Origin: Flavobacteriaceae bacterium
GTDB taxonomy: Bacteria > Bacteroidota > Bacteroidia > Flavobacteriales > Flavobacteriaceae
Length of the DNA stretch: 46,237 bases
Assembly: GCA_024762795.1 (NCBI GenBank)
Contig: JANTGS010000013.1
Span: 1-46,237, forward strand
Reading direction: 5' to 3'
The notes under the pieces are model-generated. The model was not told the DNA's origin. It ran no database searches and worked only from the letters and a program-made list of their open reading frames with translations. Of the stretch, positions 25,121 through 33,249 are shown one piece after another. The position numbers and the translations under genes are program-made. Positions within the stretch are counted from its first letter, which is position 1. Every line of letters starts with the position of its first letter.

Positions 25121-25968
25121 TACTGGTGTAATAAAGTAAAATATTGTCTTTGAAGATCTTCTGTAATCTCCTCATTCAGATTTCTTCTGTTCCTCACTTC
25201 AAGAAAAGAGATATTCTTAACATATTTAAAGGCGATCTGGTAAATAGGATCGTTTGCAACGGTCTTTCCTAAAAAGATCAGTTCAAATTCTTTGGGATTA
25301 AAGTTCAGCTGTTCAGCTGTAAAAAGCAGATAATAGATAAAATCCTCCGGTGTTTTGTATTTAAAAGAATTGTACAGTTGTAAATTGTTATCCGCAATGG
25401 CAAGGATCTCAAAATGTTCGTGATCTACCATGACAAACATATGAGGATGTTCACTGAATTTATAGGTATCTAAAAGATTTTTTACAAAAACCGTAGAAGA
25501 ATGCTCATAGTTAAAACTGCCAAATTTTTCTAAAAAATAATTATTGATGTTCACAAAAGGAATGTAAACATTGATCAGATCATGATTCGGAATGGTGTCA
25601 AAAGTAATAAAATCATTCTTGTAGATTTTATGACTGTATTTTAAATACCCGGATAAATTATTTTCATCAAACAGGGCTTTAGGTACTAGAGTGGCCAGAT
25701 CGTTTACATGTGTAATGTTAACAGAATTGTATTTCTGGTTGAGCAGTGGCTCTGTATTAAAAACCTCTTCAACAAAATTCAGATGTTTATGAGGAGTATA
25801 AGAATATTCAGGAAAAGATCTGTAATGTAAAGATCCGATTTCGTCGAAAATCTCATTAACTATACAAAAAGAAAATCCATCCAAACTGAGTTGGATGGAT
25901 AAATGAGTTTCTTCAGGAATATGTTTTTCTGAAGGATTATTTTGTATCTGAATCTTCTTTTTTGCCAT
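25117..25968 (-). CDS. DUF3822 family protein
   Basis: A 283-residue protein of the Bacteroidota family DUF3822, recognised from LSIQLSLDGFSFCIVN, the middle DLINVYIPFVNINNYF and its position directly before rsmD. The pattern is reminiscent of an actin/ASKHA-like ATPase fold, but I cannot confirm this. No signal peptide. It overlaps its upstream neighbour by 32 bases and rsmD by four, so translation is coupled. Function unknown. Confidence 0.8.
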   Translation of the reverse strand: MAKKKIQIQNNPSEKHIPEETHLSIQLSLDGFSFCIVNEIFDEIGSLHYRSFPEYSYTPHKHLNFVEEVFNTEPLLNQKYNSVNITHVNDLATLVPKALFDENNLSGYLKYSHKIYKNDFITFDTIPNHDLINVYIPFVNINNYFLEKFGSFNYEHSSTVFVKNLLDTYKFSEHPHMFVMVDHEHFEILAIADNNLQLYNSFKYKTPEDFIYYLLFTAEQLNFNPKEFELIFLGKTVANDPIYQIAFKYVKNISFLEVRNRRNLNEEITEDLQRQYFTLLHQY

Positions 25969-26668
25969 CGTAGAAAGGAGGCCAGTTACCGTTAGAGTTT
26001 ACTTCGGTTAATGAACCTACCGAAATATACTCGCCGGGTACGTTAATACCACCAAGTTGTTCTTTTTCAACATTAATCAAATCTTTATCCATACCGTGAA
26101 GTACAATATCTTTTGCTACCCTTGCCTGGAAAACAGAAGTTTTCACACCCGGTACTTTTTCAATTACATCCGATTTCAATTCAAATTCAGCATCGGTGCC
26201 CGGAACCTGAAACATATTTTTATAGTCACGATCTTTAAAAGAATTGATCACTGGTTCAAAACCAACAGTATCAACAACTCTCTTTTCAACATCTACAGTA
26301 ATTCTTCCTCTTTGTTCGGTAACTACAATGTTCTTTACTTCAGTTTTAGCAAATTTTGCAGTATCTATAAATTTGATCAGTCCTTGCTTATCGGCAGTAA
26401 AGGTTCTGTTTACCTCACCGTATGCCAGTTCAGCATCACGAATGATCTTTAATTTATCAATAACTTTGGTGTATCTTTTTACCTTTTGTTTATTAAAATT
26501 GATAGGTTTCATGATCGAGGTGTAAACTTTATACCCCAGAAAAATGATTACTACCCACAAAATAAGAGAAATTAAAGGTTTTAATTTCATGGGTATTTTG
26601 TTTACAATTAGAAAAGCTAATAATGCTACCAGAATTATTGAAACTATAATAATTAAAAGTGACGACAT
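25937..26668 (-). CDS. Conserved Bacteroidota membrane-anchored protein
   Basis: A 243-residue protein with two N-terminal hydrophobic segments (about 3-22 and 31-50). A hydrophilic region with LKIIRDAELAYGEVNRTFTADKQGL follows, somewhat like the part of pseudopilin-type proteins after their helix. If translation starts at the internal ATG encoding residue 27 (MKLKPLISLILWVVIIFLGY), only one anchor remains; I believe family members often start there. It is the first gene of the rsmD operon and has a good flavobacterial promoter. Function unknown. Confidence 0.7.
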   Translation of the reverse strand: MSSLLIIIVSIILVALLAFLIVNKIPMKLKPLISLILWVVIIFLGYKVYTSIMKPINFNKQKVKRYTKVIDKLKIIRDAELAYGEVNRTFTADKQGLIKFIDTAKFAKTEVKNIVVTEQRGRITVDVEKRVVDTVGFEPVINSFKDRDYKNMFQVPGTDAEFELKSDVIEKVPGVKTSVFQARVAKDIVLHGMDKDLINVEKEQLGGINVPGEYISVGSLTEVNSNGNWPPFYDGKKEDSDTK

Positions 26669-26699
26669 TTTGTAAATTTTAAGTTTAAATGGTTAAACG

Positions 26700-26727
26700 C
26701 AAATCTACAAAATTTTTTTTATCGCAA
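26700..26727 (-). promoter_or_regulatory. Flavobacterial promoter of the rsmD operon
   Basis: On the minus strand TTG (complement of 26725-26727) is followed after 17 bases by TAGATTTG (complement of 26700-26707). Sequence and spacing both fit TTG-N17-23-TAnnTTTG. It lies 32 bases upstream of the first gene of the operon. Confidence 0.65.
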
Positions 26728-26858
26728 AAGAATTTATTTGTTTTTCTAAATAGAATTTTTAAACATTTTTCTGTTAACGTATTTTTGGTTGATTTTTAAG
26801 GATTAAAAACCGAAAATCATGAATTTCTTTATAAGTTTGTTAAACACATCTATACAGA

Positions 26859-28286
26859 ATGATAAAGGCACAAGAAGAATTCTATAAATCCTTATTAAGA
26901 AGTTTTCAATTTACTCCCACATTAAAACAGAATGAATTGTTTTTAATGCTGTCTGATTTTGTTTTTGATACAAAAAAGAACGGCTTATTCCTTTTAAAAG
27001 GCTTTGCAGGAACCGGAAAAACCTCGGTAATCAGTACTTTGGTGAATAATCTTTGGCGGGTCAGAAACCGGTCGGTTCTTCTGGCGCCCACAGGAAGGGC
27101 GGCAAAAGTGATCTCGAAATATTCCGGAAAGCAGGCATTTACCATACATAAAAAGATTTATTACCCTAAAAAGGCCAGTGGAGGCGGACTCAGTTTTACG
27201 CTTCAGGAAAATAAACATACCCATACGCTTTTTATTGTCGATGAGGCTTCAATGATACCGGATGCAAGTATAGATGTACGCTTTTTTGAAAGCAGATCCT
27301 TGCTCGATGATCTGATCAGTTATGTCTATTCAGGTAAAAATTGCAAACTTATCCTGATCGGTGATACGGCACAACTTCCACCGGTAAAGCTGGATATAAG
27401 TCCGGCCCTGGACAGATCTGTTCTGGAATATCATTACAGTAAATTGGTTTATGAGATCGAATTGACCGAAGTAATGCGCCAGCACAGCGAAAGTGGCGTA
27501 CTGCAAAATGCCACAAAACTCAGAGATATATTAAAGGAAAGATCGAAGGAGATCTTCAAATTTAATTTAAAATATAATGATATCATCAGGTTAACGGAAA
27601 GAGATGAGATCCTCGATGCTTTTTATTCGGTTTATGATCACGATAGTGTGGAAGATACCGTTTTGATAGTCCGGTCCAATAAAAGGGCTAATTTGTACAA
27701 CCAGCAGATCAGAAATCATATTCTCGATCGCGAAAGCGAGATCACTACGGGCGATTTTGTAATGGTGGTAAAAAATAATTATTTCTGGCTTAAAGACTCA
27801 GAAAAAGTGGGTTTTATAGCCAATGGTGATATTTGTGAGATCCTCGAGATCTTCAGGTTCATCGATCTGTACGAATTCCGTTTTGCAGAAGTTAAACTGA
27901 GAATGGTGGATTATCCGGATCAGGAAGCTTTCGAAACCGTAATTCTGCTTGATACTTTGCACAGCGAATCTCCTTCACTTAGCTTTGAAGAGTCAAATAA
28001 ACTTTATCATGAGGTAGCAAAAGATTATTCCGACCTAAAGTCTAAATACAAAATCATGCTGGCCATCAAAAGCAATAAGTATTTTAATGCGCTGCAAGTG
28101 AAATTCTCCTATGCAATGACTTGTCATAAAACACAGGGAGGTCAGTGGAAAAATGTTTTTATTGAGCAGCCGTATTTACCGGAGGGACAGAATAATTCGT
28201 ATCTTCGCTGGCTCTATACGGCAGTAACCCGAACACAGGAAAAATTATATTTAATAGGATTTAAAAATGAATATTTTGAAGAATAA
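26859..28286 (+). CDS. RecD-like superfamily 1 DNA helicase
   Basis: A 475-residue AAA/UvrD-type helicase. Walker A is GFAGTGKTS at 48-56, Walker B LFIVDEASMI, and motif III LILIGDTAQLPPV. The C-terminal helicase part contains YAMTCHKTQGGQWKNV and RWLYTAVTRTQEKLYLIG. It is shorter than RecD2 and lacks the RecBCD-binding region, so it is likely a stand-alone 5'-3' helicase in repair or recombination. TAAGTTTG at 26832-26839 is a possible -7 box. Its end overlaps the next gene by 20 bases. Confidence 0.88.
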   Translation: MIKAQEEFYKSLLRSFQFTPTLKQNELFLMLSDFVFDTKKNGLFLLKGFAGTGKTSVISTLVNNLWRVRNRSVLLAPTGRAAKVISKYSGKQAFTIHKKIYYPKKASGGGLSFTLQENKHTHTLFIVDEASMIPDASIDVRFFESRSLLDDLISYVYSGKNCKLILIGDTAQLPPVKLDISPALDRSVLEYHYSKLVYEIELTEVMRQHSESGVLQNATKLRDILKERSKEIFKFNLKYNDIIRLTERDEILDAFYSVYDHDSVEDTVLIVRSNKRANLYNQQIRNHILDRESEITTGDFVMVVKNNYFWLKDSEKVGFIANGDICEILEIFRFIDLYEFRFAEVKLRMVDYPDQEAFETVILLDTLHSESPSLSFEESNKLYHEVAKDYSDLKSKYKIMLAIKSNKYFNALQVKFSYAMTCHKTQGGQWKNVFIEQPYLPEGQNNSYLRWLYTAVTRTQEKLYLIGFKNEYFEE

Positions 28287-29550
28287 AAGATTATTTACTT
28301 TAGTTAAAGCGCTCGTGATTCTATTTTTACTGAGTTCCTGCGCGGCGCATAAAATTGAAAAAGAACTGGATAAACAGGGAGAGGAGAATGATTATTTCCG
28401 CGGACTGGTGGTTTACAATACTAAAAATGGTAAAGAGATCATCAATTATAACGGCAATAAATATTTTACACCGGCCTCAAATACAAAACTATTTACTTTT
28501 TATACTGCTTTTAAGACCTTTCGGGATTCAGTTACCGGATTGCAATATGCGCGAAAAAAAGATTCACTGATCATTAAAGGAACGGCAGATCCTACTTTTT
28601 TATACGGTTTTGAAAATAGTAAGACCCTCGGATTCCTAAAAGATCAAAATAGTAATATTTATCTGGTTGATGAGAATATTGCTGAGGATAGTTATGGTTC
28701 GGGATGGGCATGGGATGATTACATTTATGATTATATGCCCGAAAAGAGCCTCTTTCCAATTTATGGCAATGTGGTAAAGATCAATAAAATAAAAGATCAG
28801 ATCAATATAGTGCCGGATCTTTTTAAAGATGATATCGTAATAGATGCCTCTGCTGAAAAGAGAAGAGATTATGATAAAAATGTATTCTATGTAAAGCCCG
28901 GTGAAGAGATTGAAGACAGGATCATTCCTTTTAAAACTTCCAATCAGTTACTGGCCGATCTTCTGGGAAAAGAAATAGGAAAAAAGATAGTTGTAATTCC
29001 TCCGAAAGAAGATTATAAATTCTGGGATCTTAAAAGTGTAAGATACGATTCGGTTTATAAACAAATGCTTTATGTGAGCGATAATTTTATTGCTGAACAA
29101 CTGATGTTACAGGTAGGAAATGTTGTTGACAGTACCTATAGTGTTAGTGCTGCCATAGATTATTCGCTGGAGCATTATTTAAAAGGGATTCCTCAAAAAC
29201 CCCGATGGGTAGATGGTTCCGGCCTGTCGCGGTACAATCTGTTTACCCCGGAAAGTCTGGTTTTTTTACTAAAGAAGATCTATAATGAAGTACCTCACGA
29301 AAAACTATTCGATTATTTTCCTGTAGGAGGGCAGTCAGGTACTTTAAAAAATTATTATAAAAATGAACGTCCGTACATCCATGCCAAATCAGGAACTCTC
29401 TCAAACAATTACAATTTAAGTGGTTATCTGGTTACAAAAAAGGGGACAGTACTTATTTTCAGTTTTATGAACAACCACTATCAGGGAAGCTCGGTTAACA
29501 GGAAAAAAGAGATGGAAAAGGTGTTTTTAAAGTTGTATAACAGTTATTGA
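28267..29550 (+). CDS. dacB: D-alanyl-D-alanine carboxypeptidase, PBP4/S13 family
   Basis: A peptidoglycan carboxypeptidase/endopeptidase of 427 residues. It begins with a lipoprotein signal (lipobox LSSC, cysteine 25), so it is anchored to a membrane; E. coli PBP4 is soluble. The catalytic motifs are SNTK (S71, K74), SDN in YVSDNFIAEQL and KSGT in HAKSGTLSNNYNLSG. The start lies inside the helicase gene (20-base overlap in another frame), implying coupled translation. It trims or cleaves peptide cross-links in the periplasm. Confidence 0.88.
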   Translation: MNILKNKRLFTLVKALVILFLLSSCAAHKIEKELDKQGEENDYFRGLVVYNTKNGKEIINYNGNKYFTPASNTKLFTFYTAFKTFRDSVTGLQYARKKDSLIIKGTADPTFLYGFENSKTLGFLKDQNSNIYLVDENIAEDSYGSGWAWDDYIYDYMPEKSLFPIYGNVVKINKIKDQINIVPDLFKDDIVIDASAEKRRDYDKNVFYVKPGEEIEDRIIPFKTSNQLLADLLGKEIGKKIVVIPPKEDYKFWDLKSVRYDSVYKQMLYVSDNFIAEQLMLQVGNVVDSTYSVSAAIDYSLEHYLKGIPQKPRWVDGSGLSRYNLFTPESLVFLLKKIYNEVPHEKLFDYFPVGGQSGTLKNYYKNERPYIHAKSGTLSNNYNLSGYLVTKKGTVLIFSFMNNHYQGSSVNRKKEMEKVFLKLYNSY

Positions 29551-29635
29551 TAGAATTATTATTTGAAGCTTTATTGACAAAAGTGCAGCACCCGGTTTGA
29601 AAATTAGCGGATATTACTTCCCTGGGATAGGTTAA

Positions 29636-29839
29636 TTATTGATTTTTCTGATTTTCTTCTTTTTTCTTTTTACTCATTCCGATAATAAAAAACAACCCGC
29701 CCACGGCAATAAATACAGTTCCCAATGAAGGGAATGTAGCTTTTAATGTTGTGTTAAAAGTAATTCCTATAGCAATGATGATGATGCCGATAAAAATAAA
29801 CCTTCTGTAATTTTCTGATCCTTTGTTCCTTTTTACCAT
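29636..29839 (-). CDS. Small two-helix membrane protein
   Basis: A 67-residue protein with a basic N-terminus (MVKRNKGSENYRRF), two hydrophobic segments (about 15-30 and 38-55) and a lysine-rich end. It is the third gene of an Xre/membrane-protein cassette, 15 bases after the preceding one. I do not recognise a family. Its position suggests it is under the same control as the Xre regulator. Confidence 0.6.
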   Translation of the reverse strand: MVKRNKGSENYRRFIFIGIIIIAIGITFNTTLKATFPSLGTVFIAVGGLFFIIGMSKKKKEENQKNQ

Positions 29840-29854
29840 ACTTTTAAAAGCTAT

Positions 29855-30316
29855 TTATTCCAATTCTTTATCAATACGTTTTTTGCCTAAATAGGATAGT
29901 AAAATCCAAAAACCCATTAGTATTCCAATAAGGAGTGTGATAATTTTAAGTTTGTTAAATAGTTCTCCAAAGGTCAATCCGGGGCTTTGAAAAATATTAT
30001 ATTTTGCAAAAGTAAAGATACTGCCGAGTATAACAGAAACAATAAAAAACAATAGGATGCTCTTAACTTTCAATTTTCTGATGGGTAATGCTCCAAAATA
30101 TAAAAGGGCACTTATCAGGAATATTGAATTAATGGTCATTATTATCGCAATATCTTCAAAATCGCTTAGATCCTGCCCAAGAGCAAATTGCCGGAAAATT
30201 ACGATTCCCTGTAGAGCTATGATCGTGAGAAAATACATTACAGCAATTACTTTAAATGCAATTTGTTTATTTCTTTCGTCCATATTCAAAAATGGTTTTT
30301 TGTCATTTGTCTTCAT
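29855..30316 (-). CDS. Four-helix membrane protein of the Xre cassette
   Basis: A 153-residue protein with a short charged N-terminus (KTNDKKPFLNMDERNKQIA) and about four membrane helices (near 22-42, 55-75, 87-107, 126-144). It overlaps the Xre regulator by 14 bases. The DERNKQIAFKV start followed by paired helices recalls small membrane proteins linked to Xre regulators in Firmicutes. I cannot name the family with confidence. Function unknown. Confidence 0.65.
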   Translation of the reverse strand: MKTNDKKPFLNMDERNKQIAFKVIAVMYFLTIIALQGIVIFRQFALGQDLSDFEDIAIIMTINSIFLISALLYFGALPIRKLKVKSILLFFIVSVILGSIFTFAKYNIFQSPGLTFGELFNKLKIITLLIGILMGFWILLSYLGKKRIDKELE

Positions 30317-30503
30317 ACCAAAATAGATCGTTTAATGTCCTGTTTAAAGTTTTTGTAATTCTAATACACAGATTTAGAGAAGGGTTATATTTACCTTTTT
30401 CTATTAGGCCAATAGTTTGCCGGGTGGCACCAACCAAATCAGCAAGGTCTTGTTGAGACAAGCCTTTTTCCACCCTTGCTAATTTGAGTTTTAGGTTTTC
30501 CAT
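30303..30503 (-). CDS. Xre-family helix-turn-helix regulator
   Basis: A 66-residue protein consisting of little more than a Cro/C1-type HTH. The core reads LKLARVEKGLSQQDLADLVG, then TRQTIGLIEKGKYNPSLNL and ITKTLNRTLNDLFWYED. This is the small YozG/YgzD-like type, usually autoregulatory. It is the first gene of a three-gene cassette, overlaps the next gene by 14 bases, and has a large palindrome immediately upstream of its start, its probable operator. Confidence 0.88.
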   Translation of the reverse strand: MENLKLKLARVEKGLSQQDLADLVGATRQTIGLIEKGKYNPSLNLCIRITKTLNRTLNDLFWYEDK

Positions 30504-30508
30504 TTTAC

Positions 30509-30553
30509 AAATGTAACATATTAATTGCTAAATGCAATATATATCTTACATTT
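30509..30553. promoter_or_regulatory. 45-bp imperfect palindrome, probable Xre operator
   Basis: Centred on 30531. Outer arms aaatgtaa (30509-30516) and ttacattt (30546-30553) and inner arms attgc (30524-30528) and gcaat (30534-30538) share the same centre. In all, 17 of 22 opposed positions can pair. It begins five bases upstream of the Xre start codon. A further half-site ttacatt lies at 30574-30580. Confidence 0.6.
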
Positions 30554-30645
30554 TTTAATAAAATTTCTAATTTTTACATTATTAGTACCGTATTTTTACT
30601 TTTTAAATCTAAGCAGATTATGGGTGGCCCAAATTGTAAATAATA

Positions 30646-31731
30646 TCAATTATCAGAAAGATTATATTCCATAAGCAAGTTTCTCCAGTCTCTGCTCTCA
30701 ATAACCTCTAATAACTGAGTATTGAAAAATTCCTTTTTATTCTCACTAAGATCATCATTAAATCCAAGAGAATACATGGAAGGGTTGAATTTCATTCTGA
30801 TCAATTCAAATTCATTTTTAAGATCATTCTTAACTGTATATTTCAACAAAGGTTCATCATAGGCCACAACTTTGATCTTATTTTTTCTCAATGCGTCTAA
30901 TAATTCATCATAAGTATGATAGCTTTTTACATTGTGAAAGTAATTATCAAAAAGCCATTGCTCTGTGGCGGAATTTTTAACAGTACCCACTCTTACATTT
31001 TTATAGGTTATAACATCTTCTGAAGAAATTTCCATTTTTCTTATGGTCAGGGTTGAAGTAATACTGGCAGTTATACTTGAAACGAGTATTACTCCCATAA
31101 ACATCCAGATAAGTCCAACAATTCTTCCGCCAATGGTTTTAGGGGAGGTATCCCCATAGCCCACGGTGGTCATGGTAACAGCCGACCACCAGAAACCATT
31201 CCACATTCCTCTTAGTCCATGCCCGAAATCAGTATTGTGATGCCTTTCAAAGTACCAGGTAAGAAGTCCAAAAATAGAAATCAGTAAAAGCAGGGTAAGA
31301 ATAATATTAAAAAAGCGGAAGCTGAAAAATGCAGAAAAATATTCTTTGATACGTTTTAAACTGGAATGGTGTTTAACAAGCCCTCCCGAATTGGATATAA
31401 AGTAGGGAGCCGAAAAGTCAATATATTTATTTCTTTCACTGGTAATGGTCAGGGGGGATATTGCAATATCTATATCACCTGTTTTTAAACCCATCAAGAG
31501 GCTGTCCAATGGCAACTGAACATATTTATAAACGGTATTGGTGTCATTTTTAATAATCTTTCTCCAGAGTCTGTAACTCAGTCCTGTGAGTTTTCCGTTC
31601 TTTTGAAAAGTAAAAGGAGGATTGATATTGTATCCTGCAACCAGAGTGTCTTTTACAGGATCAACAGGTGAGGCTTTGATATAAGCAGATAAAAGGGTAA
31701 AAACAATAAGAAATAATAATGCCTTTTTCAC
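30646..31731 (-). CDS. Glutamate-receptor-like potassium channel (GluR0 type)
   Basis: A 361-residue ligand-gated channel. After a signal peptide (about 1-20), half of a periplasmic binding domain (about 28-118, with R100 in ITSERNKYIDFSAPY as the likely carboxylate-binding residue) is followed by helix M1 (about 140-160) and a pore loop. The filter TMTTVGYGD (186-194) is of potassium-channel type. A second helix covers about 203-226, and the other half of the binding domain covers about 235-350. This is the architecture of cyanobacterial GluR0. The ligand is probably an amino acid. It follows miaA by 36 bases and may be cotranscribed. Confidence 0.9.
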   Translation of the reverse strand: MKKALLFLIVFTLLSAYIKASPVDPVKDTLVAGYNINPPFTFQKNGKLTGLSYRLWRKIIKNDTNTVYKYVQLPLDSLLMGLKTGDIDIAISPLTITSERNKYIDFSAPYFISNSGGLVKHHSSLKRIKEYFSAFFSFRFFNIILTLLLLISIFGLLTWYFERHHNTDFGHGLRGMWNGFWWSAVTMTTVGYGDTSPKTIGGRIVGLIWMFMGVILVSSITASITSTLTIRKMEISSEDVITYKNVRVGTVKNSATEQWLFDNYFHNVKSYHTYDELLDALRKNKIKVVAYDEPLLKYTVKNDLKNEFELIRMKFNPSMYSLGFNDDLSENKKEFFNTQLLEVIESRDWRNLLMEYNLSDN

Positions 31732-31767
31732 AGTAATAAATTAAAGTTCACTGTAAATTTAAAAAAA

Positions 31768-32679
31768 TTATAGATTCATTTTATGATTGATGAACTTTAT
31801 TATTTCTGAGATCTCTGTTTGATAAGTAAACCATTTGATTTCCGGATCTTTCTTATACCAGGTTATTTGTCTTTTAGCAAACCGCCTTGTATTTTTTTTG
31901 ATCTCAGAAACGGCAAATTCAAGAGTGAATTCACCATCGAAGTATTTAAACAATTCCCGGTATCCAACGGTCTGCAGAGCATTCAGATCTTTATAAGGGT
32001 ACAATTTTCCAGCCTCCTTTAATAAGCCCTGTTCCATCATCATATCTACCCGCTGATTGATCCTGTTATAGATGATTTCCCGGTCGGCAGTAAGCCCGAT
32101 CTTCACCGGAATAAAGTTTCTTTTTTGCTTCTTTTTGTTTAAAAAAGTGGAATATGCTTTTCCGGTTCCTTTGCAGATCTCCAAAGCTCTGATAAGGCGT
32201 TGGGGGTTCCCGGTATCGATCTTTGCATAAGTATCAGGGTCCAGTTTTTGAAGTGATTTCTGTAAAGATACGATTCCTTTTTCTTTCATTTCTTCTTTCA
32301 GATCGATTCGGATCTCCGGATCAACTTCAGGAAAATCATCGAGGCCTTTTAAAACAGCATCGGCATAAAAACCACTGCCGCCTACCATGATGGCAACAGA
32401 ATGATCTTTAAAGATCTCTTCCAGTTTTTTCAGGGCATCCTTTTCAAAATCGCCAACACTGTAGTCCTCAAATACCGAACGGTTTTGTATAAAATGGTGT
32501 TTGGCAGCGTTTAATTCCTCCTGACCGGGTACAGCGGTACCTATCGCCATTTCTTTATAAAATTGTCTCGAATCACAGGAAATGATCTCTGTTTTGTAAT
32601 TTTTGGACAGAGCAATGCTCAAGGAGGTTTTACCAATGGCGGTGGGTCCGGCAACAGTTATAAGATATTTGTGATTCAT
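31768..32679 (-). CDS. miaA: tRNA dimethylallyltransferase MiaA
   Basis: Adds a dimethylallyl group to N6 of A37 in tRNAs that read codons starting with U. The 303-residue protein has the P-loop GPTAIGKTSL at 11-20. The substrate motifs are IISCDSRQFYKEMAIGTA and VGGSGFYADAVLKGLDDFP, and the C-terminus carries RRFAKRQITWYKKD. TACATTTG (complement of 32685-32692) fits the -7 consensus and lies so close to the ATG that the transcript would be almost leaderless. Confidence 0.95.
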   Translation of the reverse strand: MNHKYLITVAGPTAIGKTSLSIALSKNYKTEIISCDSRQFYKEMAIGTAVPGQEELNAAKHHFIQNRSVFEDYSVGDFEKDALKKLEEIFKDHSVAIMVGGSGFYADAVLKGLDDFPEVDPEIRIDLKEEMKEKGIVSLQKSLQKLDPDTYAKIDTGNPQRLIRALEICKGTGKAYSTFLNKKKQKRNFIPVKIGLTADREIIYNRINQRVDMMMEQGLLKEAGKLYPYKDLNALQTVGYRELFKYFDGEFTLEFAVSEIKKNTRRFAKRQITWYKKDPEIKWFTYQTEISEIIKFINHKMNL

Positions 32680-32709
32680 AAAGACAAATGTAAAGAAGAG
32701 AAATTAAAA

Positions 32710-32737
32710 ATCCTGTAAAGAATTAACTTTACAGGAT
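32710..32737 (-). terminator. Terminator hairpin between ndk and miaA
   Basis: The arms atcctgtaaag (32710-32720) and ctttacaggat (32727-32737) pair perfectly over 11 bp. On the minus strand the stem is followed by tttttaattt. On the plus strand a stronger run of eight T follows. It ends the ndk transcript upstream of miaA. Confidence 0.8.
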
Positions 32738-32764
32738 CTTTTTTTTGACTTATTTTATTTTTTT

Positions 32765-33184
32765 CTAGAAGATCTCTCTTCCTGCAAAATGAAAAGCACC
32801 TTCAATAGCAGCATTTTCGTCGCTGTCGGAACCGTGTACTGCATTTTCTCCTAAAGAAGTAGCAAAAAGTTTACGGATGGTTCCTTCTGCAGCTTCCGCC
32901 GGATTGGTAGCGCCGATCAGAGCACGAAAATCTTCAACAGCATTGTCTTTTTCAAGTATGGCAGCAACAATAGGCCCACGGGTCATAAACTCAACCAGTT
33001 CACCAAAAAAAGGTCTTTCTTTATGAATGGCGTAAAAAGTTTCTGCATCTCTTTTGCTCATTTGTGTATATTTCATCGCAACGATCTTAAATCCTGCAGC
33101 ATTGATCTTTTCTAAAATTGCACCAATGTGACCATTTTCAACCGCATCGGGTTTGATCATGGTAAATGTTCTTCTTGTTGTCAT
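32765..33184 (-). CDS. ndk: Nucleoside diphosphate kinase
   Basis: Transfers the terminal phosphate between nucleoside triphosphates and diphosphates through a phosphohistidine. The 139-residue length is normal. The catalytic histidine H117 lies in [14 protein letters not shown], and the N-terminal [18 protein letters not shown] is typical. It is a single-gene unit with a good promoter upstream and a hairpin terminator downstream. Confidence 0.96.
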   Translation of the reverse strand: MTTRRTFTMIKPDAVENGHIGAILEKINAAGFKIVAMKYTQMSKRDAETFYAIHKERPFFGELVEFMTRGPIVAAILEKDNAVEDFRALIGATNPAEAAEGTIRKLFATSLGENAVHGSDSDENAAIEGAFHFAGREIF

Positions 33185-33204
33185 TTTAAATAGTTTTATT
33201 TCTG

Positions 33205-33233
33205 CAAAAATATTGGTTTTGATTAAAAAACAA
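33205..33233 (-). promoter_or_regulatory. Flavobacterial promoter of ndk
   Basis: On the minus strand TTG (complement of 33231-33233) is followed after 18 bases by TATTTTTG (complement of 33205-33212), an exact fit to TTG-N17-23-TAnnTTTG. The ndk ATG lies 20 bases downstream. Confidence 0.7.
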
Positions 33234-33249
33234 GGTAAAATCTTTCTTT

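Noticed and set aside
26057..26525. Plus-strand frames of 131 and 93 codons opposite the rsmD operon
   Set aside because: They lie wholly inside a conserved minus-strand gene and encode Phe/Ile/Ser-rich sequence typical of antisense shadows.
30057..30456. Plus-strand frames of 89 and 66 codons opposite the Xre cassette
   Set aside because: They mirror the membrane protein and Xre genes, which show clear HTH and membrane features on the minus strand.
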